From contig NZ_KQ976354.1 of NCBI RefSeq assembly GCF_000346485.2, forward strand, positions 434,001 through 498,000: DNA of 64,000 bases. Reading direction: 5' to 3'. The DNA comes from Scytonema hofmannii PCC 7110. Its GTDB lineage: Bacteria > Cyanobacteriota > Cyanobacteriia > Cyanobacteriales > Nostocaceae. Of the stretch, positions 1-9,200 are shown in pieces (position 1 is the first letter of the stretch; each line of letters starts with the position of its first letter). The position numbers and the translations under genes are program-made. Below the pieces are notes generated by a model. It ran no database searches. It saw only the letters and a program-made list of their open reading frames with translations, and was not told the DNA's origin.

Positions 1-68
1 ATTGAGGTGTAAGAACCCCGGTTTCTTAAAGAAACCGGGGTTCTAATTTCCACTTATCCCAGTAGTCT
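1..68. repeat. Dispersed hairpin repeat, left part, interrupted by the IS4 element
   Basis: A near-perfect hairpin at 12-44 has 16-base arms (AGAACCCCGGTTTCTT and its complement) around one base. The outer sequence, ATTGAGGTGT before it and CTAATTTCC...CTTATCC...AGTAGT after it, recurs inverted at 23488-23567 and 53771-53862. This makes a dispersed unit of about 70-90 bp. The IS4 element sits at its edge. Confidence 0.75.
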
Positions 69-90
69 CAATACTGCTCGGTTAAGGGAA
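69..90 (+). repeat. IS4-family left terminal inverted repeat
   Basis: This 22-bp sequence is the exact reverse complement of 2241-2262. Confidence 0.9.
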
Positions 91-285
91 AGTGAAGCCT
101 AAAATTCCGAAGAAACTGTTCTCGTTTTATTTACGAGAACAAAAATGAGAGAAATTTGTATAAATGAACCCACAAGAGATGAGCAAGTATCTCTCAAGAA
201 TGTTTATATTTAATTGAAAAAATCTCTAAACCTTGTCCCTTTTAATTTTCTATCTAGTTCAACTATCTTCTACTACTAGATGATG

Positions 286-1692
286 TCAACTAGCGGTTGT
301 AAAAATTGTAAAAGATAGTTGTTGCCGGGGAGTATAATTATTTCTATGACATCGTTTTTTAGTTTTAAATTTAGAACGAGTTTTCTTGATTACCCTCGGA
401 TTAGTTCTGCCTGAGGTTGGTGGTATTTGTAAGTCTAAGATTTCCCAGATTAACCAGCTAAAATATATATTCATATTCTCAAGAGAATGATTAACTTGCT
501 GTTGAAACTGAGGAATAGCACGTCTGACAACTCTTAGAGAACTGGTAAAACTTAAACTTAGGGGAGATATTCCCTTGATTGCTGCACTTTGAAACATTAA
601 ATAACGTATACAATAGTGTCCTAGTAACCAACCATAAATTTCTTGGATAACTTCACGAGGATTCTTCGAGCGGATAGGAATTTTACGACCGTTCAGATGG
701 ACTTTTAACTCATCCAAGGTGTTCTCAGCTTCCCACCGTTGATGGTATTCTTGGGCTAAGAGCAATGCAGGAAAAGTTGAAATATCCATCAAATCAGTTA
801 CTAAACGATACACCTTTTCTACACCCTCAACTTCAATAATATATTCAATGACACGAACAGGTATTTTCGTCGCTCCCTTCTTTCTTGACTTTCCATCAGG
901 AGCAAGCCAACTTAGATAGGAACCATCAGGAAAAGCTTTAACAAACTCAAATTTTACATGAGATGGCACGCGACCAAGAATATGACATTTTTGTTTGATT
1001 GCAGCATGAATCATTTTAAATGAGTGCAGTCCTCTGTCCCACATTAACAACATACTCTCCTCAACACTTCTTAATAGCTTTAAAGCTCCTTTTCTCTCTC
1101 CAATTCGATATGGACAACAAAATATGTCGATAATTAAATGAGTTCCTGCTTCGACTAAAAAAGTTAACCTAGCTTTGGGAAAAGCCGGATTTGTACCAGG
1201 ACGAGAACCAGGGTAACCAAATACTTTAGCATTAGTTTCTGTATCAGGAACATCAAAAACTGTGCCATCCAAAGCCATTATTCTCAGTCCACCCAAAAAA
1301 GCACCTGGTGTTTTAATTGTTGCTAAAGGTTTTGCAACAATTTCAAATAAACGAGTCATAACAGCAGCACCAATTCGTTGTCTAGCTTCACTTATTGATG
1401 AAGATGTTGGTATCTTAAAACGTCTCTTAAAGGGGATTTGCAAAGAATTAAAACCCTGAATGAGATTTTTCAATACATCCACGATTGAATCGGAGGACCA
1501 AAAACTCATGGCGATTACTAGAGAGATTACTACGTGTGTAGGAAGTATTCTTTGACGCCGTGCGGTACTACTCGTTGTTGTAATCGCTGCCATAATCGAC
1601 TCGGTAGGGATGATCTGGTTAAGAGCCAGCAGTAATTGTGCCCGATTTAGGATTTGATTGTTGAATTCAAAGTTAACTAGCATCATTAGCAC
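286..1692 (-). CDS. IS4-family DDE transposase
   Basis: The 468-residue protein has an N-terminal IS4-type helical domain (about residues 30-115) followed by an RNase H-like DDE core. Catalytic landmarks are MALDGTVFDVPD for the first Asp, DRGLHSF for the second, and YHQRWEAENTLDELK for the last Glu within the YREK-like signature. The open frame begins at a GTG (1692), with ATG codons 2 and 3 triplets inside (1686 and 1683); one of these is as likely to be the true start. It cuts and joins the ends at 69 and 2262. Length and order fit a full-length IS4-family enzyme with no interruption. The passenger gene diverges from it about 100 bp away. Confidence 0.92.
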   Translation of the reverse strand: MLMMLVNFEFNNQILNRAQLLLALNQIIPTESIMAAITTTSSTARRQRILPTHVVISLVIAMSFWSSDSIVDVLKNLIQGFNSLQIPFKRRFKIPTSSSISEARQRIGAAVMTRLFEIVAKPLATIKTPGAFLGGLRIMALDGTVFDVPDTETNAKVFGYPGSRPGTNPAFPKARLTFLVEAGTHLIIDIFCCPYRIGERKGALKLLRSVEESMLLMWDRGLHSFKMIHAAIKQKCHILGRVPSHVKFEFVKAFPDGSYLSWLAPDGKSRKKGATKIPVRVIEYIIEVEGVEKVYRLVTDLMDISTFPALLLAQEYHQRWEAENTLDELKVHLNGRKIPIRSKNPREVIQEIYGWLLGHYCIRYLMFQSAAIKGISPLSLSFTSSLRVVRRAIPQFQQQVNHSLENMNIYFSWLIWEILDLQIPPTSGRTNPRVIKKTRSKFKTKKRCHRNNYTPRQQLSFTIFTTAS

Positions 1693-1791
1693 TCAGTTTT
1701 GAAGTGAAATTTCGTATAAGATAATATTGATTAAAACACTTTTTGTTCTCGTAATCTATTCGAGAACTCTATCTTTCCCCAATTCCAATTG

Positions 1792-2172
1792 ATGCCTACG
1801 AAAACTGACGATATTATTGCCAGAGCCGAACTCTTACAGCAAGCGATCGCTACTCTACAACTACAAATTCAACAAATTCAAGCTTCAGGAGAAGTTGCAC
1901 CCGAAGGTTGTTGTGTCCTGCGCTACCAGGCACGCGGTCAAAAAGGAACTTACTGGTACTATAAGTTGCACGCTCAAATGCCGATTTTCCCTACGCAAAC
2001 TCCTAATAAATTAAGTAAATATAAGCATTTGGGGAAAGCTGGAAGCCCCGCTCATATTGATGCTGTTATGCAAGTTACACGAAGAATGCAAATCGACACC
2101 TTAAAAAATACGATTCATTCTCTCAGACAAAACTGGATAGATTTGTACGAAAGTCTCAAAGACAAAAAATAA
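1792..2172 (+). CDS. Passenger protein of the IS4-family element, function unknown
   Basis: The 126-residue protein starts at ATG 1792; a TTG directly before it is less likely. The N-terminal 40 residues are helical (ELLQQAIATLQLQIQQIQASG). A middle part is rich in aromatic and basic residues (VLRYQARGQKGTYWYYKLHAQ), and a second helix ends the protein. No enzyme motif is visible. It lies inside the inverted repeats, divergent from the transposase, so it travels with the element. A DNA-binding or transposition-regulating role is possible but only inferred from position and composition. Confidence 0.65.
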   Translation: MPTKTDDIIARAELLQQAIATLQLQIQQIQASGEVAPEGCCVLRYQARGQKGTYWYYKLHAQMPIFPTQTPNKLSKYKHLGKAGSPAHIDAVMQVTRRMQIDTLKNTIHSLRQNWIDLYESLKDKK

Positions 2173-2240
2173 CCTTGCCCATCCGCTTTCAGTTATCGTT
2201 TTTAATACGCGAACACATTTGACACTGTTTTACCCTTTAT

Positions 2241-2262
2241 TTCCCTTAACCGAGCAGTATTG
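2241..2262 (-). repeat. IS4-family right terminal inverted repeat
   Basis: Exact inverted copy of 69-90, followed directly by the second copy of the 10-bp target duplication at 2263-2272. Confidence 0.9.
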
Positions 2263-2272
2263 CCAGTAGTCT

Positions 2273-2661
2273 TAGAATTTGAAGTTTAAATAAACTTCAA
2301 TATCCGGATAAAAACATATAAAATTAAAATAATTTATAAATTATTTAAGATTTCTATATAATCTCTAAAACGAGAAATTCTTAGTATTAAAATCTTAAGT
2401 TGGAAAAGTAAGTTTCCTTGGGAAAAGTAGGAGAAATTTTCAGTATTCTTGTATTTATCTTTCAATTTGTGTAAGCTTATAAGTAGTAATTATTACTGAG
2501 AATAAACGTTTAGTAGCGAGCGTTCGGCTACGAAGCAAAATCAAAAGCTTTCTCATACCTGTTGAGGGTATCTGACAGTTTTGATTATCAAAAATTCTCA
2601 GTGAACGAATTGAAACTAATGTCGCTAATCCGAACTCATTTTGTACAAGGAAGAACTTCTT
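2273..2661. other. Intergenic, AT-rich, with a small hairpin repeat
   Basis: No gene is seen. A hairpin GTAGC...GCTAC at 2513-2531 carries the GAGCGTTCG core common in cyanobacterial dispersed repeats, and part of it recurs at about 3391-3404. The region must hold the promoter of the downstream peptide gene, but no clear -10/-35 pair can be defended. Confidence 0.5.
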
Positions 2662-2943
2662 ATGTCACATATCATGATTGAGCAACTTACTTCACATATT
2701 ACTGAGCAAGAAGAACCCGCAGTTATGAGAGAGTTGAATGATCGGGAAATCGTTACCGTCTTAGGAGGTCGCAGTAATGCCTATGGTGGCTCCAATAACG
2801 ATGTGGATGGCGCTAACAATGTGAATGTGAATGTAAATGTACTGCCCATATTATCTCAAAATACTTTCGCACTAAGTATCGGCGGGTTACTAAGTGGTAT
2901 AAGTTCCAGTTTAGTTAGCACTTTGGGTCTTACTCAAGCCTAA
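2662..2943 (+). CDS. Putative double-glycine-leader peptide precursor (bacteriocin/RiPP-like)
   Basis: The 93-residue product starts at ATG 2662 behind an AAGGAAG ribosome site at 2647-2653; an upstream TTG at 2641 would lie before that site. The first 36 residues look like a leader: acidic, with MRELNDREIVTVLGG ending in Gly-Gly at 35-36, the usual cut site for peptidase-containing ABC exporters. The remaining 57 residues are small and neutral: Asn/Gly-rich, then an NVNVNVNV strand, then a Gly/Ser/Leu hydrophobic tail. The core has no Cys, which argues against a lanthipeptide. No modifying enzyme or exporter is adjacent, so partners would be encoded elsewhere. The call rests on the leader pattern. 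Confidence 0.6.
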   Translation: MSHIMIEQLTSHITEQEEPAVMRELNDREIVTVLGGRSNAYGGSNNDVDGANNVNVNVNVLPILSQNTFALSIGGLLSGISSSLVSTLGLTQA

Positions 2944-2969
2944 GCGAGCAATTCACTTTTTAGAAGTAC

Positions 2970-2994
2970 GGTAGCGGGGTGTGCTACCAAAATT
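2970..2994 (+). terminator. Hairpin downstream of the peptide gene, possible terminator
   Basis: GGTAGC (2970-2975) pairs with GCTACC (2983-2988) and is followed by AAAATTTT. It lies 27 bp after the peptide stop codon. The T run is short, so termination is only probable. Confidence 0.4.
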
Positions 2995-3435
2995 TTCAAA
3001 CATCCTCTTTAGCAATCAATAGCTACGAGCTAAAACAAAATTAAAGTGATGCACGTTGACGAAAGTCAAAAGTCAAAGCTCAAAAATCCATTTGTTTTTT
3101 ACTTTTAACATATCTTCCTTCAGTTATTAAGGTTGCAACTACCAAAATTGCAGCTACAGAATTTTACTCGCTCCAAACTATTTTCTGTTTTGACTCCCAC
3201 CTAATTTGGGGTTTGGAGCCACTCCGCGCACTTATCTTATGTCGTTTGCAACGTCTACAACGTAAATATAGCAAAGCTTTTACGTTGTTTTCACATTCTA
3301 CAACGTTAAAGCTAATACAGATCGGCGTAAATAAAGCAACCATTAGTAACAAACAAAAAGCTAACAATAAAAGCTTTTGCGCCTTCTGCCCTAGTAGCGA
3401 GCGTACTTCTGCCTTCATGTACTAATCATAAATTA
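2995..3435. other. Intergenic without a supported gene
   Basis: Opposed short open frames near 3164-3425 overlap each other and show no family resemblance. A fragment of a dispersed repeat (TAGTAGCGAGCGT) is present near 3391. Nothing else stands out. Confidence 0.5.
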
Positions 3436-3606
3436 TCAAGCAAGTGGCATAATATTAGAAAAAGTCCCTACATGAGGGGAAAATAATACTTTGCAAATTC
3501 CTGTAGCACCATTGCGAGTTTTCGTTACGTTAATTTCCATAACTCCTTTATCCTGTGTATCTGGATTGTAATATTCGTCTCGATCAAGAAGCACCCCTGC
3601 ATCCAT
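3436..3606 (-). pseudogene. Remnant of DnaB replicative helicase, C-terminal end
   Basis: Reading the minus strand gives 56 residues with DRDEYYNPDTQDKG and VTKTRNGATGICKVLF. These match the conserved end of DnaB-type helicases, which normally read like YRDEYYNP and KHRNGPTG. Everything upstream, including the Walker motifs, is missing; the frame meets a stop a few codons before the apparent Met. It is a relic, possibly of a phage- or plasmid-type helicase, lying just before the restriction-modification genes. Confidence 0.7.
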
Positions 3607-3765
3607 ATTGTGATTAAGGTATTAATTTTTATTCAAATTGATTTCATTAAAATAAAAGTTTTTCGTGTGAAAAGTTATTTGAGAGCTAGCGTAACATTAG
3701 CGTACTGCTGCTTTGAATACTTTAGTCTGTAGAACTTTGGTATTCAAAACCTTAATCTGTACTTT

Positions 3766-4011
3766 ATGCAGCCCAGTAACTTAGATCGGATTTTAGGACA
3801 AGAAATACAACGCCGTCGCATAGAGAAAGGTTGGTCACAGGAATATCTAGCAGAGGTTACAGGTCTGCACAGAACCTATATTAGCCAGCTTGAACGGGGG
3901 CTAAAAAGTCCATCTGTTAGAGTTCTTAATCACATTACAAAAGCTCTGGGCTTGAAAATGAGCGTTTTTTTACAAGCCGTAGAGGAATTGTTGAATGCTG
4001 ACGGAAAATGA
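3766..4011 (+). CDS. XRE-family HTH regulator, likely controller protein of the R-M system
   Basis: The 81-residue protein is essentially one HTH_3 domain: LGQEIQRRRIEKGWSQEYLAEVTGLHRTYISQLERG followed by a helical end. The recognition helix, THRTYISQLERG-like, is typical of restriction controller (C) proteins. It overlaps the start of the next gene by 17 bp in another frame, so the two are probably translated together. By analogy with known C proteins it would delay nuclease expression until methylation is established. A general XRE repressor is the alternative. Confidence 0.8.
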   Translation: MQPSNLDRILGQEIQRRRIEKGWSQEYLAEVTGLHRTYISQLERGLKSPSVRVLNHITKALGLKMSVFLQAVEELLNADGK

Positions 4012-4726
4012 GATTGAAAGATTAAAACAAGCTGTTGTTGCTACCATAGCATCCCCTGTAATCGGCTCGATAGAAGATTATACTTGGGAAGCAATTTTTC
4101 ACTATATTAAGGATATTCCTTTATCAGATCCAGCATTAGGACGTCGTAAACTTCTTTATGATGCTGTAGATGCTACAACAGAAACTGGCTGGTCGCTCAA
4201 GTCTCTTCAATTGAATAATCTTACTGCTGTAAAGACATTTTTGTTCGTTATTCAGAGAGCAGATATTGTAAAAAAAGCTACCCAGCTTGGTTTTCCTGGT
4301 TTGACTGAAAAATCCTCACCTAACGAACTAGGAGCAGCTATTATTCAACATTGGAATGAAAAAATCATATCGAGTCAGGCAGCACAGGGGGTTGTTAATA
4401 GCTATGAAGCCATATTACTGAAAACCATTAGAGGATACGAGTACATTTACTGCGAATTCCCATTAAATCCACTTGACCCAAGTGCATTCTCATGGGCTTG
4501 GACGGTTGATAAAACTACTGGGAAATTAGGAGCAGGACTACAAGGGAATATTGCTGGTAAAACAGAGTTGATATGGTACAAAAATCAGAAGCAACTCTTT
4601 AGAGCTAGAACTCTTCCCCCAGAAGCAATACATATCAAGGTCGAACGAACTCGGCTGACACTCGATCGCTATGTACAGACTGTTATCTTAGCTTTACAGG
4701 ATCAACTCAGTACACCAGATTTCTGA
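3995..4726 (+). CDS. Putative type II restriction endonuclease
   Basis: The 243-residue protein belongs to no family I can name. The assignment comes from context: it overlaps a controller-type gene by 17 bp, and its 3' end overlaps a convergent C5 methyltransferase by 25 bp. It is mixed alpha/beta, with an N-terminal helical part and a central aromatic-rich stretch (YEYIYCEFPLNP, AFSWAWTVD). A clear PD-(D/E)XK or HNH signature is not obvious. It would cut DNA at the site protected by the neighbouring methylase. Confidence 0.6.
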   Translation: MLTENEIERLKQAVVATIASPVIGSIEDYTWEAIFHYIKDIPLSDPALGRRKLLYDAVDATTETGWSLKSLQLNNLTAVKTFLFVIQRADIVKKATQLGFPGLTEKSSPNELGAAIIQHWNEKIISSQAAQGVVNSYEAILLKTIRGYEYIYCEFPLNPLDPSAFSWAWTVDKTTGKLGAGLQGNIAGKTELIWYKNQKQLFRARTLPPEAIHIKVERTRLTLDRYVQTVILALQDQLSTPDF

Positions 4727-5865
4727 TTGTGTGCTTGAAGAATAGCTTCAGCTATCACTTTGCCTAAAAGTGGAGGTACAGATTCACCGATTTGAGAAGC
4801 CATCTCAGTATATGTTCCCAAAAAGTGAAAATTATCTGGATAAGAGTGTAGTCTTGCAGCTTCACGAATCGTAATTGTGCGATTCTGGGTTGGATGGAAA
4901 AATCTGCCAGATCCAGGATGGAAAACCCACCTTGTAATAGTTCGTGCTGGTTTATCCCAGTAAAGTCTTCCGTATGCACCACTATAATGCTTTTTAGGCG
5001 CTAATTCAGGTGGTAAATCTCTAGCATCTTGCCCTTCACTAAGAACACGCGCTCTTGACATTTGAATAGGACTTAAAGCACGAGCAATGTGATTGGTAAG
5101 TTTCGTACTTCCATTACGTATAATTGCTTGATATGGAGTTTGCGGAGGAATGGGATAAATTTCCGCATTATACTCCTGACCTGCTTCTAAGCTTGGCAGG
5201 TCTCCAATTGCATCTCTGACTGTGACAACTGAAGAAATGTTTGATTCTAGAAGAGTAAGTTGATTGCAAGATTTTTTAGCTCTGTAATCGCTTCTAATAT
5301 CCCCAGAATGTGTAGGCTTAGGGAATTGAAGATATTGATCTAAACTAGCTAAGAAAAAAGCTCTTGCTCTAGTCTGTGGCACTCCATAGTTTGCAGAGTT
5401 TAATGAAGCAGAACTGACTTTATATCCTTGGGCTTCAAGTTGTTCTGTAATTTCATGCCTAATTACACCATCATACGCTTTCAGAATTTCAGGTACATTT
5501 TCTATAACAATATAAAGGGGTCTAAATTCCTTTACAAACTCTAAAAATGTCCGATATAGTTGATTGCGAGAATCATTAAGATAGCGATAATCAGCAGGGA
5601 TATTTCTTGAAAATCCTTGACATGGAGGACCACCTATCAGTGCTGTTAGTTCCTCCTTTTGTAAACCCAACCATGATCGTAAATCTGAAGGATCAACCTT
5701 AAGTATATCCTGATTAACAATTTTAGTATTGGGATAATTTTGCTTATAAGTCGCCAAAGCTTTTGCTTCTACATCGATCGCACATAAAGATCCAAAACCT
5801 GCAAGGTGAAAACCTGTAGTGAGTCCACCCGCACCCGCAAATAAATCAATAATTTTGTGTGTCAT
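4702..5865 (-). CDS. C5-cytosine DNA methyltransferase
   Basis: The 387-residue enzyme shows the ordered motifs of m5C methylases. Motif I is DLFAGAGG (residues 7-14), binding S-adenosylmethionine. Motif IV is GGPPCQGFS with the catalytic Cys82. Motif VI is IENVPE (Glu122), and motif VIII is QTRAR (164-168). A target-recognition region of about 130 residues follows, then motifs IX and X near the end (RTITRWVFHP and IREAARLHSYPD). It methylates cytosine in the recognition site of the partner nuclease. It is convergent with that gene, and the shared 25 bp at the 3' ends suggest a compact system. The recognition sequence cannot be read from the protein. Confidence 0.93.
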   Translation of the reverse strand: MTHKIIDLFAGAGGLTTGFHLAGFGSLCAIDVEAKALATYKQNYPNTKIVNQDILKVDPSDLRSWLGLQKEELTALIGGPPCQGFSRNIPADYRYLNDSRNQLYRTFLEFVKEFRPLYIVIENVPEILKAYDGVIRHEITEQLEAQGYKVSSASLNSANYGVPQTRARAFFLASLDQYLQFPKPTHSGDIRSDYRAKKSCNQLTLLESNISSVVTVRDAIGDLPSLEAGQEYNAEIYPIPPQTPYQAIIRNGSTKLTNHIARALSPIQMSRARVLSEGQDARDLPPELAPKKHYSGAYGRLYWDKPARTITRWVFHPGSGRFFHPTQNRTITIREAARLHSYPDNFHFLGTYTEMASQIGESVPPLLGKVIAEAILQAHNQKSGVLS

Positions 5866-6267
5866 TACTGAATACTATAGTCTTCGTTATATACTGTCAA
5901 GCAACCTCCTCAAAAAGATAGTAATAGTAGTAACCGTTCAAGGGGGGGTAGATCATTCGCCTAAATTCTAAAGCCTTGACTTAGCAAGGGTTTCGGGTGA
6001 TTTATTGTAGGCGCTAATAACACCTAAAAAACCTCCGCGAAGAATTATTGATGCCAACAGGGTTAACTGATGTCTTAACCTTTTGCTAGTTAGTTCTTAA
6101 TCTGACTGGTATAACTTAAGGGTGCGGAATACAAATTAATACCACAAACGCTCCCAGTTATCGCGCTCCATGTCCTTCCTTAAGGTATGGGTGGTGCTGT
6201 CATGTCCGTATCTGTCCTGACTGTCAAGGTTTTCCTTGCAGCCAACACATCTTGAGTTGCAATCACA
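5866..6267. other. Intergenic upstream of the phosphorus cluster
   Basis: No gene is seen in these 402 bp. The region separates the divergently read methylase and 5'-nucleotidase genes and contains the candidate Pho box described separately. Confidence 0.5.
6074..6103 (+). promoter_or_regulatory. Candidate Pho box (SphR/PhoB-type operator)
   Basis: CTTAACCT (6074-6081) and CTTAATCT (6096-6103) are 22 bp apart, with a weak third copy at 6085, so the period is 11 bp. Cyanobacterial Pho boxes are tandem 8-bp repeats of about this form with 3-bp spacers. A related GGTTAACT lies just upstream (6061). It is 165 bp before a phosphatase gene, which supports the reading. Confidence 0.45.
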
Positions 6268-9200
6268 ATGGCATTTACACTTCAGATACTACACGCCTCT
6301 GATTTTGAAGCTGGCATCCCCGCCTTAAACGATGCCGTAGGTTTTTCGGCAGTTGTGAACCGTCTCAGAACTGACTCAAGGCTGCCATCTACGGTTCTCG
6401 CTAATACCTTAACTTTATCCTCTGGTGACAATTATATCCCAGGTGCTTTTCTCAACGCCTCTAGCGATCCTAGTCTCAACAATATAGGAGGCTTGGGAAG
6501 CTCTTCTGGTCCAGTTGCAGGTCGGGGGGATATTGGTATTCTCAATGCCATTGGTATCCAAGCTTCAGCACTCGGTAACCATGAGTTTGACTTGGGCGTT
6601 GGACAAGTAGCCGGACTCATTCGCACTGGAAGTGGTAACCCAGGAACAAATTTTCCGTATCTTAGCACCAATCTTAACTTTGCACCAGAAACTCAACCAG
6701 GAGGCAATCTATCAAATAACGACCTCGCAAGCAATCAAAATACTGCTGAAGCAAGCACAATTAAAGGCAAGCTTGCTAAAGGTACGGTGATTACCTTACC
6801 TGGAGCAGACGGTATTCTGGGAAATGGGGATGACCAAAAAATTGGTATTGTTGGAGCCACAACACCCACTCTACCTAATATTTCATCACCAGGTCGGATT
6901 GGAGTATCTCCTGCAAACCCCACAGATTATGCAGCTTTAGCCGCCGAGATTCAAACTTCTGTCGATGCGCTCAAGAATACGGGTATCAATAAAATTGTCC
7001 TGCTGGCGCATATGCAGCAGTTGAACATTGAGCGAGATGAATTAGCGCCCCGATTGCGGGATGTTGATGTTATCATTGCTGGTGGTTCTAATACTCTATT
7101 ATCTGATGCCAACGACCCCTTGCGAGCAGGTGATACAAGCAGGGGAGAATATCCCATTCTCAAAACTTCTGCTAGCGGTCAACCTGTTTTGGTTGTCAAT
7201 ACCGATGGTAATTACAAATATGTAGGGCGCTTGGTTTTTGAATTTGATGATAATGGTGTCATTAACCTTAACAGCCTCAACAGTAATGTTAATGGCGCTT
7301 ATGCTACGGATGAAGCGGGAGTCGATCGCATCTATGGCAGTGATGTTAATCCCAGAGCAGTTGCCAATCCTAATGTAGTTGCAATTACTGATGCCTTGCG
7401 GGGAGTTATTGGCAGCAAAGATAACAATTCCTTTGGTAAAACTACTGTATTTCTCAACGGGACTCGTAATGATGTACGTACCCAGGAAACTAACTTTGGT
7501 AACTTAACAGCAGATGCTAACTTAGCAATAGCTCGCAATACTGACCCTACTGTTGTTGTTTCTTTGAAAAATGGGGGAGGGATTCGGGATAATGTGGGGG
7601 TCATATCGGAGAGTGCTGGGGGAGTGAATACTGATGACTTTAGAAGATTACCTCCACAGCCAAACCCCATTGCCCCAAATAAACAGACAGGGGATATTTC
7701 CCAACTGGATATTGAGAACGCTTTGCGGTTTAATAATGGTTTGACCGTGGTGTCGGTGACAGCAGCAGAACTGCGTCTGATTATGGAACATTCTGTTGCT
7801 GGGACAAGGGAAGGAGCAACACCCGGTCAATTCCCTCAAGTGGGCGGGCTGAGCTTTAGTTTCGACCCCAGCCGTACTGCAGTAAGATTTGACAACAATG
7901 GGAATGCGACAACTCAAGGAGAACGCATCCGTTCTCTTGCAATTCGCGACCAAAGCGATCGCATTACTGATGAAGTTGTTCGCAATGGACAAGTTGTAGG
8001 TGACCCCAATCGTCTCATCAGGCTTGTAACATTAAACTTTTTAGCCAATGCTGGTTCTGGAACTCCTGGGGTTGGAGGAGATGGTTATCCTATTCCCCGG
8101 TTTGCCAAGAATCGCGTAGATTTAGTACAGCAAACCCTTACTGGCTCTGCAACTTTTGCAAACAATGGTTCGGAACAGGATGCACTTGCAGAGTATTTGT
8201 TGACAAATTACAGAACAAATCCTTACAGCGTTGAAGATGTTGGTATTCGTCAAGACGGACGAATCCAAAACTTGTCACAACGCAGCGACAGCGTATTTGC
8301 AACACCCGGTCTCACCAAACAATCAAACAACCTCTTCACCTTCTCCAATATCTTCAGCCCCTCAAATTTAGAAGTCAATCTCGTCAGCAGAGATGTGACA
8401 AATGTCAATGAAATAGGGGTATTTGTCGTTGATGATAACCAAGGTCGGGTAAATGGTATTGCACCCGGACAGGCTGGATACTTGCAAGCCGCATTAAGCA
8501 GAGCAGAAGTTGTCTTTTCCGTCCTCACAGACGGTTTTGGATTTGAGAATCCCACTCGTTTGTTGAACTTTGGTGCTGGAAATCAACAGCTGATGTTTTA
8601 CTTGGTGCAAAATAGCAGCACCGATACCGTACTCTCTGAATTGCGAGCGGGAAAAACTCCTGGAAACGTACTTTTAGCAACATCTGACAAATTACAGGTT
8701 GCAGATGGTAGCAGTGGTACGTTTAACTTGAATTGGGAGGATGGTTCAGATAACGACTATGATGACATTCGTTTGAGAGTCCAAACTTCCAACAGAAATA
8801 TACCTCAGAGAGTCATTCAAGAACGGGCGGAACTATTGGATTTGAGGTTTTCAGGTAATGCACAAGCAAGCTTCTCTGTCAATAGCAGTGCTGATTACAG
8901 AAACTTTGTTGGTTTCTACAGAGTGGCTGACCTTGACGGTGGTATTGACAGAGATGGTAATGGAACCGCAGATCTGCGCCCTGGTGATGCAGGGTATGCT
9001 CAAGCAGCGATTCAAGGAAGCGTTTTCAATGTGGGTTCCAACGGCGCTTCTGGAGTGAACTTGACAGGAGGGGCATTGTATGCGCCATTTATTATTGCGA
9101 ACGCCACTGTTGCTGATTTCTTAGCACAAAATCCTACAAATCAAGCAAGTGGAAATGTGAAGGCTTACTTTGCTTACTTAGGAGCAAATCCCGATGGAGT

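Larger units (their letters stand above)
69..2262. mobile_element. IS4-family insertion sequence with passenger gene, complete
   Basis: The ends are exact 22-bp terminal inverted repeats (69-90 and 2241-2262) that start CAATACTGCTCGG and run inward to GTTAAGGGAA. The 10-bp sequence CCAGTAGTCT lies directly outside both ends (59-68 and 2263-2272), a target-site duplication of the length usual for IS4-family elements. The 2194-bp element holds a DDE transposase on the minus strand and a small divergent plus-strand gene. Intact ends, intact transposase and an identical duplication suggest recent insertion. Confidence 0.9.

Noticed and set aside
3164-3425. Two opposed open frames of 70-84 codons
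   Set aside because: They overlap each other, have no family resemblance and no ribosome sites; one includes a dispersed repeat fragment.
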